Part shown: positions 29,705-37,677 of the stretch, in pieces
Numbering within the stretch: the first letter of the stretch is position 1
Layout: each line of letters begins with the position of its first letter
NCBI RefSeq assembly: GCF_000372465.1
Contig: NZ_AQUZ01000009.1
Location: 124,001-188,000, forward strand
Source of the DNA: Kribbella catacumbae DSM 19601
Lineage (GTDB): Bacteria > Actinomycetota > Actinomycetes > Propionibacteriales > Kribbellaceae
Direction of reading: 5' to 3'
Length of the DNA stretch: 64,000 nucleotides
Notes under the pieces: generated by a model
The model's input: the letters and a program-made list of their open reading frames with translations, nothing else
The model's database searches: none
Told to the model about the DNA's origin: nothing
Program-made: the position numbers and the translations under genes

Positions 29705-29804
29705 GGACCTCCGCCACTCACAAACCTCCCGTTTCCACCCGGGAGCATGCCTGTGCACGCCTGGCGGGGTGCGAGCAGTTGAGGTTTGTGAGTGGCGGCG
29801 GTCC
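29705..29804. repeat. 100-bp inverted-repeat element, family R2, copy 2
   Basis: Arms at 29705-29727 and 29782-29804 pair over 22 of 23 positions and match the arms of copy 1 (22831-22930). The interior shares only a short CACGCCTG motif with copy 1. It occupies most of the 147-base gap between the TauE-like and AraC-like genes, both rightward, where it could also act as a terminator. Confidence 0.8.
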
Positions 29805-29844
29805 GCCCCAACGCGACGACCGCGCTGGTACCTAGAGTGGTCAG

Positions 29845-30582
29845 GTGATCATCCACCGGGAACTCGCTCTGACCGTGCCGAGCGAGGTCCGCGGGGCGAT
29901 CGAGAGCATGGTCAAGGGTGACCTTCGGGACAGTGGGCAGGTCGTTCTCGAAGGGCCCGACCACGCGGTGACGTTGGCGCTTCGGCTCGACGAAGGATTC
30001 CGGCACGATCTGGTCGTGATGGGTCCGCGAACGCGGGCGGTCTATCACGCGGCCGAACCGGGACGGTCGTGGCTCAAGCTGCGCCTGAAGCCCGAGGCAG
30101 CACAAGGGTTGCTCGGTGGAGCGGCTGCCGAGTTGGTCGACCAGGCGGCTCCGTTGGCGGCGCTGACAGGCGATCGAGTCGCCCGCCGATTGGTTGCCGA
30201 AGGCCCGCGGACGCTGCTCGCCGGGTTGTCGGCTGAAGCCGGCACAGACCGAACCATGCTGATTCGCCGCGCCACCGGGCTGCTCGCCACAGGGATGAAG
30301 GTGGCGGAGACGGCCCGGCGACTGCACGTCAGTGAACGGCAGCTGAGGACGGTCTTCGCCACCTCCCTCGGGATCTCCCCGAAGCAGTTCGCCAAGATCA
30401 GCCGGGTGCGGGCCGTGATCGATCGCGCAGAGCGGCGGCCGCTCGCACAGCTCGCGATCGACGCCGGTTACTACGACCAGGCTCACCTGACCACGGAGTT
30501 CAAAGCGCTGATGGGCGTGCCGCCGGCCGCCTTCGCCCTGGGAAAGATGCCGGCGGCAACGGCCTGTCAGTCGGCCAGCTGA
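29845..30582 (+). CDS. AraC-family transcriptional regulator
   Basis: The 245-residue protein has a C-terminal AraC helix-turn-helix pair (about residues 150-235): MKVAETARRLHVSERQLRTVF, then PLAQLAIDAGYYDQAHLTTEFK and MGVPPAAF. The N-terminal half is a small effector domain of the kind found in short actinobacterial AraC proteins. The start is GTG at 29845. Its last 16 bases overlap the end of the convergent NmrA-like gene, a frequent pairing in actinomycetes, which suggests it may regulate that oxidoreductase. Confidence 0.88.
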   Translation: MIIHRELALTVPSEVRGAIESMVKGDLRDSGQVVLEGPDHAVTLALRLDEGFRHDLVVMGPRTRAVYHAAEPGRSWLKLRLKPEAAQGLLGGAAAELVDQAAPLAALTGDRVARRLVAEGPRTLLAGLSAEAGTDRTMLIRRATGLLATGMKVAETARRLHVSERQLRTVFATSLGISPKQFAKISRVRAVIDRAERRPLAQLAIDAGYYDQAHLTTEFKALMGVPPAAFALGKMPAATACQSAS

Positions 30583-31385
30583 CTCCGCGCCCAGTCGGCG
30601 AAACTTCCCGCGGGCCGGCCGAGAACCTTTTCGACGTCACCAGTCAGTACTGCGTTACGCCCCGCCCGGGCGAAGCTGACTCCTCGCACCATCGCCTCGA
30701 TCGACGCAGCATCTTCGCCGTACTCCGCGAGTTGACGCGCAAGCTCGGCCGGCTCGACGTCGATCGTTGGGACGGTCCGCCCCAGTACCTCGCTCAGCTG
30801 GGACACCTGCTCTGGCACGGAGAGGAGTTCGGGACCGGTCAACGTGTAGGTCTGCCCATGATGGCCGGGTTCGGTCAACGCCTGGACGGCGACGGCGGCG
30901 ATGTCGGCCGGATCGATCACCCCTTGCCGTGCGTCGCCGGTCGGATTGATCACGGGCTGCCCTTCCGCGGCGAGCACGTTCGTGGCGAAGCTCGACGGAC
31001 GCAGGATGGTCCACGTCCGCCCGCTCTGCTTGACCACCTGCTCGGCGGCGAGGTTCCAGTAGCCGACCGTGCCGCCGTCGAACACCTCGCCCGCGCCGAT
31101 CCCCGAGAGCTTGACGATCCTGGCATCCCCGACGACCTTCAGGAGTGCCTCGTCGTGCCGCGTGCTCGGTGGTCGCGCGACAGTGAGCAGGAAGACCGCC
31201 TCGACGCCGTCCACGGCGCGGGCAAGTGAGTCGGGGTCGTCGAAGTCCCCTCGGACGACGTCGGCCGCGGAACCGGCGAGCTTGGCCGGATCGCGGGTCA
31301 GGGCACGGACGGGATGGCCCGCTGCGAGGAGTTGGCGCAGTACTGCGCTGCCGATGGTGCCGGTTGCTCCGGTGACAAGAATCAT
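30567..31385 (-). CDS. NmrA-like NAD(P)-binding protein (atypical short-chain dehydrogenase)
   Basis: The 272-residue protein begins MILVTGATGTIGSAVLRQLL, the GxxGxxG dinucleotide-binding motif of atypical SDR/NmrA proteins. It lacks the usual YxxxK pair at the expected place, so it may be a redox sensor or a quinone/NADPH-dependent reductase. The purine-rich ribosome-binding sequence (GGGGAG) lies inside the left arm of the strong hairpin at 31386-31500, which begins at the base before the ATG and could mask the site. Confidence 0.85.
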   Translation of the reverse strand: MILVTGATGTIGSAVLRQLLAAGHPVRALTRDPAKLAGSAADVVRGDFDDPDSLARAVDGVEAVFLLTVARPPSTRHDEALLKVVGDARIVKLSGIGAGEVFDGGTVGYWNLAAEQVVKQSGRTWTILRPSSFATNVLAAEGQPVINPTGDARQGVIDPADIAAVAVQALTEPGHHGQTYTLTGPELLSVPEQVSQLSEVLGRTVPTIDVEPAELARQLAEYGEDAASIEAMVRGVSFARAGRNAVLTGDVEKVLGRPAGSFADWARSQLAD

Positions 31386-31500
31386 GCCCCCACTCCCCGT
31401 TCATTCGCCCCTTTTTGACCCTCATCGCTCATCCCCGCAACGTCGGGCTGTCTCCACAGAGGGTCAAAAAGGGGCGAATGAACGGGGAGTGGGTGGGGGC
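31386..31500. repeat. Long inverted repeat, family R3, copy 1
   Basis: A left arm at 31386-31423 pairs with 31459-31500; the first 35 pairs are perfect, followed by a two-base bulge. The conserved core (31403-31479, 77 bases) runs from ATTCGCCCCTTTTTG to GGGGCGAAT and recurs at 49444-49518. It lies downstream of the secreted-protein gene (stop at 31527), where it can terminate leftward transcription, and abuts the NmrA-like start codon. Confidence 0.85.
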
Positions 31501-31526
31501 AGATGAGTCTTGGAGAAATCGGCGGC

Positions 31527-32531
31527 TCAGGCCAGCTTGGTGAGGGAGGCGATTGTTGCCTTGTGCAAGCGGGGGATGACGTTCAGGGTCTTGGAGTCGC
31601 CGCGGTACAGGTGCGAGCCGGACTCGAAGAGCAGGTACGCGCGGCCGCCGAACTCGGTGATGCCTTCGGACATGCTCGGGGCGCGGAAGCAGCTCAGCTT
31701 GGCCTTGTCGAGGTCGGGCTGACCCCGGCGGACGACGTACAGGTTGCTGCGCTTGTCGCGCCCGTACGACGTGCTGAAGACGAAGTGGCTGCCGGTGACG
31801 AGCAGACCCTGGGTCTTGGTCGGCACCTCCCACGCCTTGTTGATCGTGGTCAGCGAGCCGTTGCTGTTGATCTTGTACTGGTACATCTTGTCGCGGCCCT
31901 TGTCGTTGAACTTGCCCGACCACAGGTAGCCGCCGTAGCTGGTCAGGAACGACGCGCCGTAGACCTTGCGCTCCGCGCCGACCGGCTTGATGAGGGGGTT
32001 GCCGGCCGCCTTCATCGCGGTCTTCAGCGTGGACAGCTTGTACTTGCGGATGCCGTTGGTGCTGCCCTGGACGAAGGCCCAGCCGTTGCTGGTGGTGATC
32101 CCGCCGGCGTGGGTGGCGTCGATCTCGACGATGCCGACGGTCTTGCTGGTGGCCGGATCGATGCCGTAGATCCGTGACTTCGCGCCCTTGCGGTAGGCCG
32201 AGACGAGCAGCAGGTTCTTCTTGCCGTCCCAGTTCCACCAGGTGCCGATGCCCTGCGGAGTGTGAGTCCCGAGGCTCGGTACGGCGGCACTGCCGCTGAA
32301 GCGGGCGTCATAGACTTTGGACGCGGAAGGCCCGTCGTAGAAGGGCTTCCCGCCGGTCGCCGAACTGCAGGTGATCGCGGCGGCGGCCGTCGCGGTCTGT
32401 GCCTGCTGAGTTGCGGCTTGTGAGGTCTCAGGTCCGGTCAGCGCGATGGTGACCGCGGAACCGGTGGCCAGTACTCCGGCCAGCCCCAGGGCGGTGATCG
32501 TACGGCGACGGGACATCGTGGTGAAACGCAT
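31527..32531 (-). CDS. Secreted protein of unknown function, possibly beta-propeller-like
   Basis: I start at MRFTTMSRRRTITALG because GAGAGGA lies just upstream; a longer start at 32564 is possible. The 334-residue protein has a signal peptide with SRRR before the hydrophobic core (Tat-like) ending near SQAA. Repeated Gly/Tyr/Trp-rich stretches (GIGTWWNWDGKKNLLLVSAYRKG, GITTSNGWAFVQG, YGGYLWSGKFNDKG, LVTGSHFVFSTSYG, EFGGRAYLLFESGS) come at about 45-residue intervals and suggest a beta-propeller. No catalytic motif is seen. The R3 hairpin follows the stop codon. Confidence 0.8.
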   Translation of the reverse strand: MRFTTMSRRRTITALGLAGVLATGSAVTIALTGPETSQAATQQAQTATAAAAITCSSATGGKPFYDGPSASKVYDARFSGSAAVPSLGTHTPQGIGTWWNWDGKKNLLLVSAYRKGAKSRIYGIDPATSKTVGIVEIDATHAGGITTSNGWAFVQGSTNGIRKYKLSTLKTAMKAAGNPLIKPVGAERKVYGASFLTSYGGYLWSGKFNDKGRDKMYQYKINSNGSLTTINKAWEVPTKTQGLLVTGSHFVFSTSYGRDKRSNLYVVRRGQPDLDKAKLSCFRAPSMSEGITEFGGRAYLLFESGSHLYRGDSKTLNVIPRLHKATIASLTKLA

Positions 32532-32567
32532 GCATTCCTCTCGAATCGTCGGACCCCCAGACACTAA

Positions 32568-33374
32568 CTACTGGGGGAGGCCACCGATGAAGCGGGTGAG
32601 GGCGGCGGGGGCCAGATCAGCTGTGTAGGCAGCGAAGTGGGGCTGGTCCCAGCCGGAGCCGCCGAAGGGGAGATAGTGTCCGCCGGCTTGCTGGACGATC
32701 AGCTGAGCAGCGGAGACATCCCAGGCGCTGATCGAAGTACCGACGGTCGCGTCGGCCCAGCCGGCTGCCACGTGCGAGATGCTCAGCGCTGCGCTGCCCG
32801 GCCGGCGCAAGGTCCCGTACGCCGTAACAAGGTCGCCATAGGCAACCAATGCGGACTCCGCCCCGCCGGCCAGGTCGCGGGCGGCCGGGTAGCTCGTGAG
32901 CAGCATGGCCTCAGCCTCCTCGCGAGCACCCGTCGAGCGCAGTGGGTCCCCGTTGAGCCAGGCGCCGGACAGGTCGGCCGTGAACAGGTGGCCGGCCATC
33001 GGATCCAGGACCGCACCGGCGACGACTCGGCCGTCGAGCACAGCGCCGATCGACGTACAGAAGAAGGCGAGTCCGCGGGCGAAGTTCGCCGTACCGTCGA
33101 TCGGGTCGACGTACCAGGTCACCTCGCCCGAGCCTTCGTGGGCGCCGTCCTCTTCGCCGACGACGCTGCTGCCGGGGAACTGCTTGGTGAGCAGAGCCGA
33201 GATGGCTTCCTCGGCACGCCGGTCGTGCACGGTCACCGGGTCGTGCTTGTCGCGCTTGAACTCGACATCCATCCCGCCGCGGAAGGCGGCGCGAAGATCG
33301 TCAGCGACAAGGCGGGCAGCCTCGGCAGCTGTGGCGGACAAGTCCTGCGAGTAAGCAATCAGCTCAGAAGGCAT
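32568..33374 (-). CDS. Inositol-monophosphatase-family phosphatase
   Basis: The 268-residue protein carries the metal-binding motifs of the family: GEEDG, WYVDPIDGTANFARG and ISAWDVSAAQLIVQQAGG. Members remove phosphate from myo-inositol phosphate, histidinol phosphate, fructose bisphosphate or PAP; which applies here is not readable. I prefer the ATG at 33374; an in-frame TTG lies three codons upstream. It is 17 bases from the end of the LacI gene on the same strand, so it may be cotranscribed with the sugar operon. Confidence 0.9.
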   Translation of the reverse strand: MPSELIAYSQDLSATAAEAARLVADDLRAAFRGGMDVEFKRDKHDPVTVHDRRAEEAISALLTKQFPGSSVVGEEDGAHEGSGEVTWYVDPIDGTANFARGLAFFCTSIGAVLDGRVVAGAVLDPMAGHLFTADLSGAWLNGDPLRSTGAREEAEAMLLTSYPAARDLAGGAESALVAYGDLVTAYGTLRRPGSAALSISHVAAGWADATVGTSISAWDVSAAQLIVQQAGGHYLPFGGSGWDQPHFAAYTADLAPAALTRFIGGLPQ

Positions 33375-33391
33375 GGACGCCAAGTTAGTCG

Positions 33392-34426
33392 TCAGGTCGA
33401 GTCGCGGCGGACCAGGGTGGTGGGAAGGATCACGGTCGCGGGCTGTTCGCCGTTGATGACCTCGCCGAGCACCCGGACCATCTCACTGCTGATCCGCTCG
33501 AACGGCTGCCGCATGGTGGTCAGCGCCGGTACCAGGGTCGCGGCCAGCCAGGAGTCGTCGAATCCGCCGACCGCCACGTCCTCGGGCACTCGCCGGTCGT
33601 GCGTGGCCAGAGTCGCCAGGGCGCCCGCCGCCATCAGGTCGGACGCGACGAAGACACCGTCGATCTCGGGTCGCGCCGCCAGCAGTTCGGCCATCGCGCG
33701 CTGACCACCGAGCCTGGAGTAGTCGCCGTGGGCAACCAATCCCTCGTCGTAGTCGGCGCCGAGCTCGTCGCGATAGCCCTGCAGCCGCTGTACGCCGCCC
33801 GGGGTGTCCAGCGGTCCGGTGATGGTGGCGATGTGCCGGCGGCCGGTGTCGCGGAGGTGCCGCACCATCTCCCGCGCACCGGCGATGTCGTCGGCCGCGA
33901 CGTACCCGACCTTGCCTTCGTACCCGAGTGGGGTGCCGCAGGCAACGACCGGGACCTGCTCGCGCAGCAGTGACGCGACCACCGGGTCTTCGGCGTGCGA
34001 CGAGATCAGCAGGACCCCGTCGACGTGGCCCGCCGTGACGTAGTCGGTCACCCGGCGACGCTCCTCCGCAGTACCGGCGACCATCAGCAGCAGCGGCATG
34101 TCCCGCTTGGCCAGGGCGTCGGCCGCGCCGCGGAGCAGGACCGAGAAGTTCGGGTCCTCGAAGAGGAGTTGCGTCGGCTCGGTGAGCAGGAACGCGACCG
34201 AGTTGGCCCGGCCGGTGACCAGGCTGCGGGCGTGCCGGTTGGCGGCGTACCCGGTCGAGCGGATCGCGGCCTGGACCGCGGTGAGCGCTTCCGGGGACAC
34301 CCAGTGGCCGCCGTTGAGCACGCGGGAGACAGTGCCCCGCGAGACACCGGCAACGGCGGCCACGTCCTTGATGGTCGGTCGCCTGCGGCCGCCGCTGTGT
34401 TCCACAGGCGTTGAGTCTAGTGTCAC
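33392..34426 (-). CDS. LacI-family regulator of the galactan locus
   Basis: The 344-residue protein has an N-terminal LacI helix-turn-helix (TIKDVAAVAGVSRGTVSRVLNGGHWVSPEAL, about residues 17-48) and a periplasmic-binding-protein-like sensor domain (FVASDLMAAGALATL, VGGFDDSWLA). The GTG start at 34426 overlaps the permease stop codon (GTGA). It is the last regulator-coupled gene of the leftward importer operon and probably binds the two CTGTG-N6-CACAG sites at 37558-37573 and 37646-37661 until galacto-oligosaccharide is present. Confidence 0.92.
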   Translation of the reverse strand: MTLDSTPVEHSGGRRRPTIKDVAAVAGVSRGTVSRVLNGGHWVSPEALTAVQAAIRSTGYAANRHARSLVTGRANSVAFLLTEPTQLLFEDPNFSVLLRGAADALAKRDMPLLLMVAGTAEERRRVTDYVTAGHVDGVLLISSHAEDPVVASLLREQVPVVACGTPLGYEGKVGYVAADDIAGAREMVRHLRDTGRRHIATITGPLDTPGGVQRLQGYRDELGADYDEGLVAHGDYSRLGGQRAMAELLAARPEIDGVFVASDLMAAGALATLATHDRRVPEDVAVGGFDDSWLAATLVPALTTMRQPFERISSEMVRVLGEVINGEQPATVILPTTLVRRDST

Positions 34427-35259
34427 GTCTTGACCGCGCCTGCGGCGAGATCGACCTTCCAGTACCGCTGCAGAGTGAGGAACAGCGCGAGCAGCGGCAG
34501 GATCGACAGCAACGACCCGGTGATCACCGAGGTGTAGAGGCTCGGCTGGGAGGCGCCCTGGTTGAGCAGCCCCGACAGTCCGACGGTGAGCGGGAACAGC
34601 TTGTCGTCGCCGAGCATGATGTAGGGCAGCAGGAAGTTGTTCCAGATCGCCACGAACTGGAACAGGAACACCGTGACGAGCCCGGGTGCCATCAGCGGCG
34701 ACGCGATCGACCGGAAGATCCGGAAGTCGCCCGCGCCATCGGTACGGGCCGCTTCCACCACATCGTCGGGGACCGCGGCGGCCGCGTAGATCCGGGCGAG
34801 GTAGATCCCGTACGGGCTGATGATGCTCGGCAGCAGCACGGCCCAGTACGTGTTGGTCAGCCCGAGCTTCGCCAGCAGCAGGTACTGCGGAACGGCCAGC
34901 ACCACGCTCGGCACCAGCACCCCCGCGAGCAGCACGTTGAAGATGCCCTGTTTCCCGGCGAACGAGTACTTCGCGAGCCCGTACCCCGCGGCCGCCGAGA
35001 CGATCGTCGACAGGAGACCGCCGGCACCGGCGTACAGGGCGGTGTTCGCCATCCACCGCCAGAACAGCCCACCCCGGTACTGCGTGAGGTCGGCGAGATT
35101 GCCGAACAAATGGGTCGACGGGGCGAAGGTGAAGGTGGAGAACAGTTCGGTACCGCTCTTCGACGAGGCGATCAGGACCCAGAGGACGGGCAGCAGGCAA
35201 TAGCCGGCCCCCACCAGGAGGATCGCCGTACTGATCGGGCTGGAGCGCTTGGCAGTCAT
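34423..35259 (-). CDS. Sugar ABC importer permease (MalG type)
   Basis: The 278-residue protein has six predicted membrane segments and the permease EAA loop DDVVEAARTDGAGDFRIFRSIASPLMAPGL (about residues 170-200). It begins MTAKRSSPISTAILL; the ATG overlaps the TGA of the partner permease by one base. Together with 35259-36173 and the binding protein it forms a CUT1-type importer. No ATPase gene is present, so a shared MsiK-like ATPase elsewhere is expected. Confidence 0.93.
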   Translation of the reverse strand: MTAKRSSPISTAILLVGAGYCLLPVLWVLIASSKSGTELFSTFTFAPSTHLFGNLADLTQYRGGLFWRWMANTALYAGAGGLLSTIVSAAAGYGLAKYSFAGKQGIFNVLLAGVLVPSVVLAVPQYLLLAKLGLTNTYWAVLLPSIISPYGIYLARIYAAAAVPDDVVEAARTDGAGDFRIFRSIASPLMAPGLVTVFLFQFVAIWNNFLLPYIMLGDDKLFPLTVGLSGLLNQGASQPSLYTSVITGSLLSILPLLALFLTLQRYWKVDLAAGAVKT

Positions 35260-36173
35260 CAGTTCTCCTGGCTGAAGGCGCGGTTCTGGACCAACCGCAG
35301 AAAGCCGAACGACAGCACGAAGGTGGCCACGGCGAGGATCACCGAGGTGGCCGCCGCCGAGTGCAGGTCGTCGCGGGTGAACGCGTCCCGGTACACCTTC
35401 ATCAACGGCGTCCAGGTGCTGGAGATCGTGTTCGTGAGCGGCCGCAGCGTCACCGGTTCGGCGAACACCTGCAGCGTCGCGATCAGCGAGAACACGAAGG
35501 TCATGATCAGCGAGGGCAGCACCACCGGCACCTTGATCCGCCAGGCGATCGAGATCTCGCCGCAGCCGTCCAGCTTGGCCGCCTCGTAGATCTCGGTCGG
35601 GATCGCCTTCAGCGCGGTGTAGATGACGACCATGTTGAAGCCGAGGCCACCCCAGACCGCGATGTTCGCGACCGCGTAGATCACCGAGCCGGAGCCGAGC
35701 ACGCTCGGCACCTCCCAGCCGACCTTGCCGAACACGTAGTACAGCGGGCTGACCGACGGCAGGTAGAGGAAGCCCCACAGCAACGACGAGATCACCGCCG
35801 GTACGGCGTACGGGAGGAAGATCGCGAGCCGGGCGAACTTCGTCGCGCGGGCCCGCGGGCTGTCCAGCAGCAACGCGAACAGCAGCGCGAACCCGAGCAT
35901 CGCCGGGACCACGAGCACCCCGTACGCCGCGACCCGCAGGACGCTGGCGGCGAAGTCCGGGTCGGTCATCGCCTTGGAGTAGTTGGACAGTCCCGCCCAG
36001 ACCTGTTCCCGGGAACCCTTGCCGAGCCCCAGCCCGCGGACCTTGACGGTCCGCAGGCTGAGGTACACGGCGTACCCGATCGGGAGGGCGAGGAAGGCGC
36101 CGAACAGCAGCACCGCCGGCGCGAGGAAGGCGTACGGCGCGACGGAACGGCGCCGGATCGACGAGCTGCTCAC
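35259..36173 (-). CDS. Sugar ABC importer permease (MalF type)
   Basis: The 304-residue protein has six membrane segments and the EAA loop IYEAAKLDGCGEISIAWRIKVPVVLPSL. Its ATG overlaps the binding-protein stop codon by four bases. Partner of the permease at 34423-35259 in an importer that probably takes up galactan-derived oligosaccharides, given the GH42 and GH53 genes across the promoter. Confidence 0.93.
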   Translation of the reverse strand: MSSSSIRRRSVAPYAFLAPAVLLFGAFLALPIGYAVYLSLRTVKVRGLGLGKGSREQVWAGLSNYSKAMTDPDFAASVLRVAAYGVLVVPAMLGFALLFALLLDSPRARATKFARLAIFLPYAVPAVISSLLWGFLYLPSVSPLYYVFGKVGWEVPSVLGSGSVIYAVANIAVWGGLGFNMVVIYTALKAIPTEIYEAAKLDGCGEISIAWRIKVPVVLPSLIMTFVFSLIATLQVFAEPVTLRPLTNTISSTWTPLMKVYRDAFTRDDLHSAAATSVILAVATFVLSFGFLRLVQNRAFSQEN

Positions 36174-37492
36174 TTGACCGAGAAGCCGGAGCTCTTGAGA
36201 TTGTCCAGCGTCGTCTTCTGCATCGCGCGGACCGCGGCGGTGAAGCCGGCCTTGGACTTGGACTCCGCTGCCTTGCCGAACTGGTCGGTGTAGGCCGAGT
36301 AGGCGACGTTCACGTTCGGGCCGAAGGTGAAGCTGCGGGCCGTCTTGGCCGTGTCAGCGGCGACCTTGTAGAAGTCGGGCTGGTTCGCGAAGAACGCCGG
36401 CGGTGCCGCGAGGGCCGCGCTCTGGCCGGGCTGGTCGGCCGGGTAGATGCCGCTGACCTTGGCGAGTGCCTGGACGGCCTCGGGGGAGGTGTTCAGCCAC
36501 TCGATGAACTTCGCGGCCTCAGCCGGGTGCTTGGACTGCGACGTGACCGAGGTCGCCGAGCCACCCCAGTTGCCGGTCGCCGGCTGGTCCTTCGACCACT
36601 GCGGCATCGGCGCCATCTGCCACTTCCCCTTGGTGGCGGCGGCGTTGCCCTCCAGTACTCCGGGCGCCCAGACGGCCGAGAGCCAGCCGACCTGAGTGCC
36701 GTTGTTGAGCGCGGCGTTCCACTCCGGGGTGTACATCGGCAAGTTGGCGATCACACCGGACTCGACCAAGCCGCCCCAGTAGTCAGCCACCTTGAGGGTC
36801 GCCTCGTCGTCGACCGAAACGGACCAGGACTCGCCCTCGATGCCCCACCAGGATGCACCGGCCTGCTGAGCCAGGCCGACGAACCAGCCCGGGTCGTTCG
36901 CGGAGAACGTGCCGAGGTACTTCTTCGGGTCGGCGGCGTGCAGCTTCTGGGCGGTCTGCGCGTACTCCTCCCAAGTGGTCGGGACGGTCAGGCCGTGCTG
37001 CTTGAAGATGTCCGCGCGGTAGTAGAACTGCATCGGACCAGAGTCCTGCGGCACGCCGTACACGGCGTCGCTGCCCAGCGTCACGGACTTCCACACGGTC
37101 TCGGGGAAGTGCCCGGCGACGCCTTCGCCCAGGTTCTTGGAGATGTCGGCCAGAGCGTCGGCGGAGACCAGGGTCGGGATCTTCTGGTACTCGGCCTGCA
37201 TCAGGTCGGGCGCGCCGCTGCCGGCCTTGATCGCGGTCAGCAGCTTCGTCACCGCCGGGTCGCCGCCGTCCTGCTTGTTCACGGTGACCTGGATCTCGGG
37301 GTGCTTGGCGTTCCAGCCGGCCACCACCTTGTCCATATTCGGCGCCCAGGTCCAGAACGTCAGCTTGACGTTCTCGGCGGGCTTGGTGCCTTCCGCCGAC
37401 GGGCCCGACTCGGTGCCCGAGCAGCTGGCTACCAGCAGTAGCAACGCTGTGGCAGTGAGCGCCGCCCGGCGCAAGCCTCTGTGTCCTTGCAT
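36170..37492 (-). CDS. Sugar ABC importer extracellular binding lipoprotein
   Basis: The 440-residue precursor has a lipoprotein signal peptide with lipobox LVASC near residue 24, followed by the family 1 solute-binding fold (LTFWTWAPNMDKVVAGWNAKHPEIQVTV). Aromatic residues in the cleft region (WWGIEGESW) fit carbohydrate binding. It heads the leftward operon and faces the GH42/GH53 genes across a promoter region containing two LacI-type palindromes. Confidence 0.93.
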   Translation of the reverse strand: MQGHRGLRRAALTATALLLLVASCSGTESGPSAEGTKPAENVKLTFWTWAPNMDKVVAGWNAKHPEIQVTVNKQDGGDPAVTKLLTAIKAGSGAPDLMQAEYQKIPTLVSADALADISKNLGEGVAGHFPETVWKSVTLGSDAVYGVPQDSGPMQFYYRADIFKQHGLTVPTTWEEYAQTAQKLHAADPKKYLGTFSANDPGWFVGLAQQAGASWWGIEGESWSVSVDDEATLKVADYWGGLVESGVIANLPMYTPEWNAALNNGTQVGWLSAVWAPGVLEGNAAATKGKWQMAPMPQWSKDQPATGNWGGSATSVTSQSKHPAEAAKFIEWLNTSPEAVQALAKVSGIYPADQPGQSAALAAPPAFFANQPDFYKVAADTAKTARSFTFGPNVNVAYSAYTDQFGKAAESKSKAGFTAAVRAMQKTTLDNLKSSGFSVK

Positions 37493-37557
37493 CTGTCTTC
37501 CTCCTCAGGGGAGCCCAGCCGCCCCGGTGAGCGCTGCGCGCGCTGGGCTGAGCTGGA

Positions 37558-37573
37558 CTGTGCACGTTCACAG
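37558..37573. promoter_or_regulatory. LacI-type operator, galactan locus, site 1
   Basis: CTGTGCACGTTCACAG has CTGTG/CACAG arms and a central CG, the usual build of LacI-family operators. It lies 66 bases upstream of the binding-protein start. Confidence 0.6.
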
Positions 37574-37645
37574 TGGATGTCTGCTTCTGATCTTGTCAAC
37601 AACCTGTTTCATCCTGTTTCCTAGCTGGTGCCGCCAGTCAGTCGG

Positions 37646-37661
37646 CTGTGTGCGTGCACAG
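37646..37661. promoter_or_regulatory. LacI-type operator, galactan locus, site 2
   Basis: CTGTGTGCGTGCACAG repeats the same CTGTG-N6-CACAG layout with central CG, 88 bases from site 1 and 17 bases before the GH42 start codon. Two matching sites in one divergent promoter support joint control by the LacI protein at 33392-34426. Confidence 0.6.
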
Positions 37662-37677
37662 GATCAGAGGAGTCTGA

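Noticed and set aside
34427-35200. Longer, 602-codon version of the LacI gene
   Set aside because: The extra part overlaps the permease gene in another frame and has no homology; the GTG at 34426 precedes the helix-turn-helix directly.
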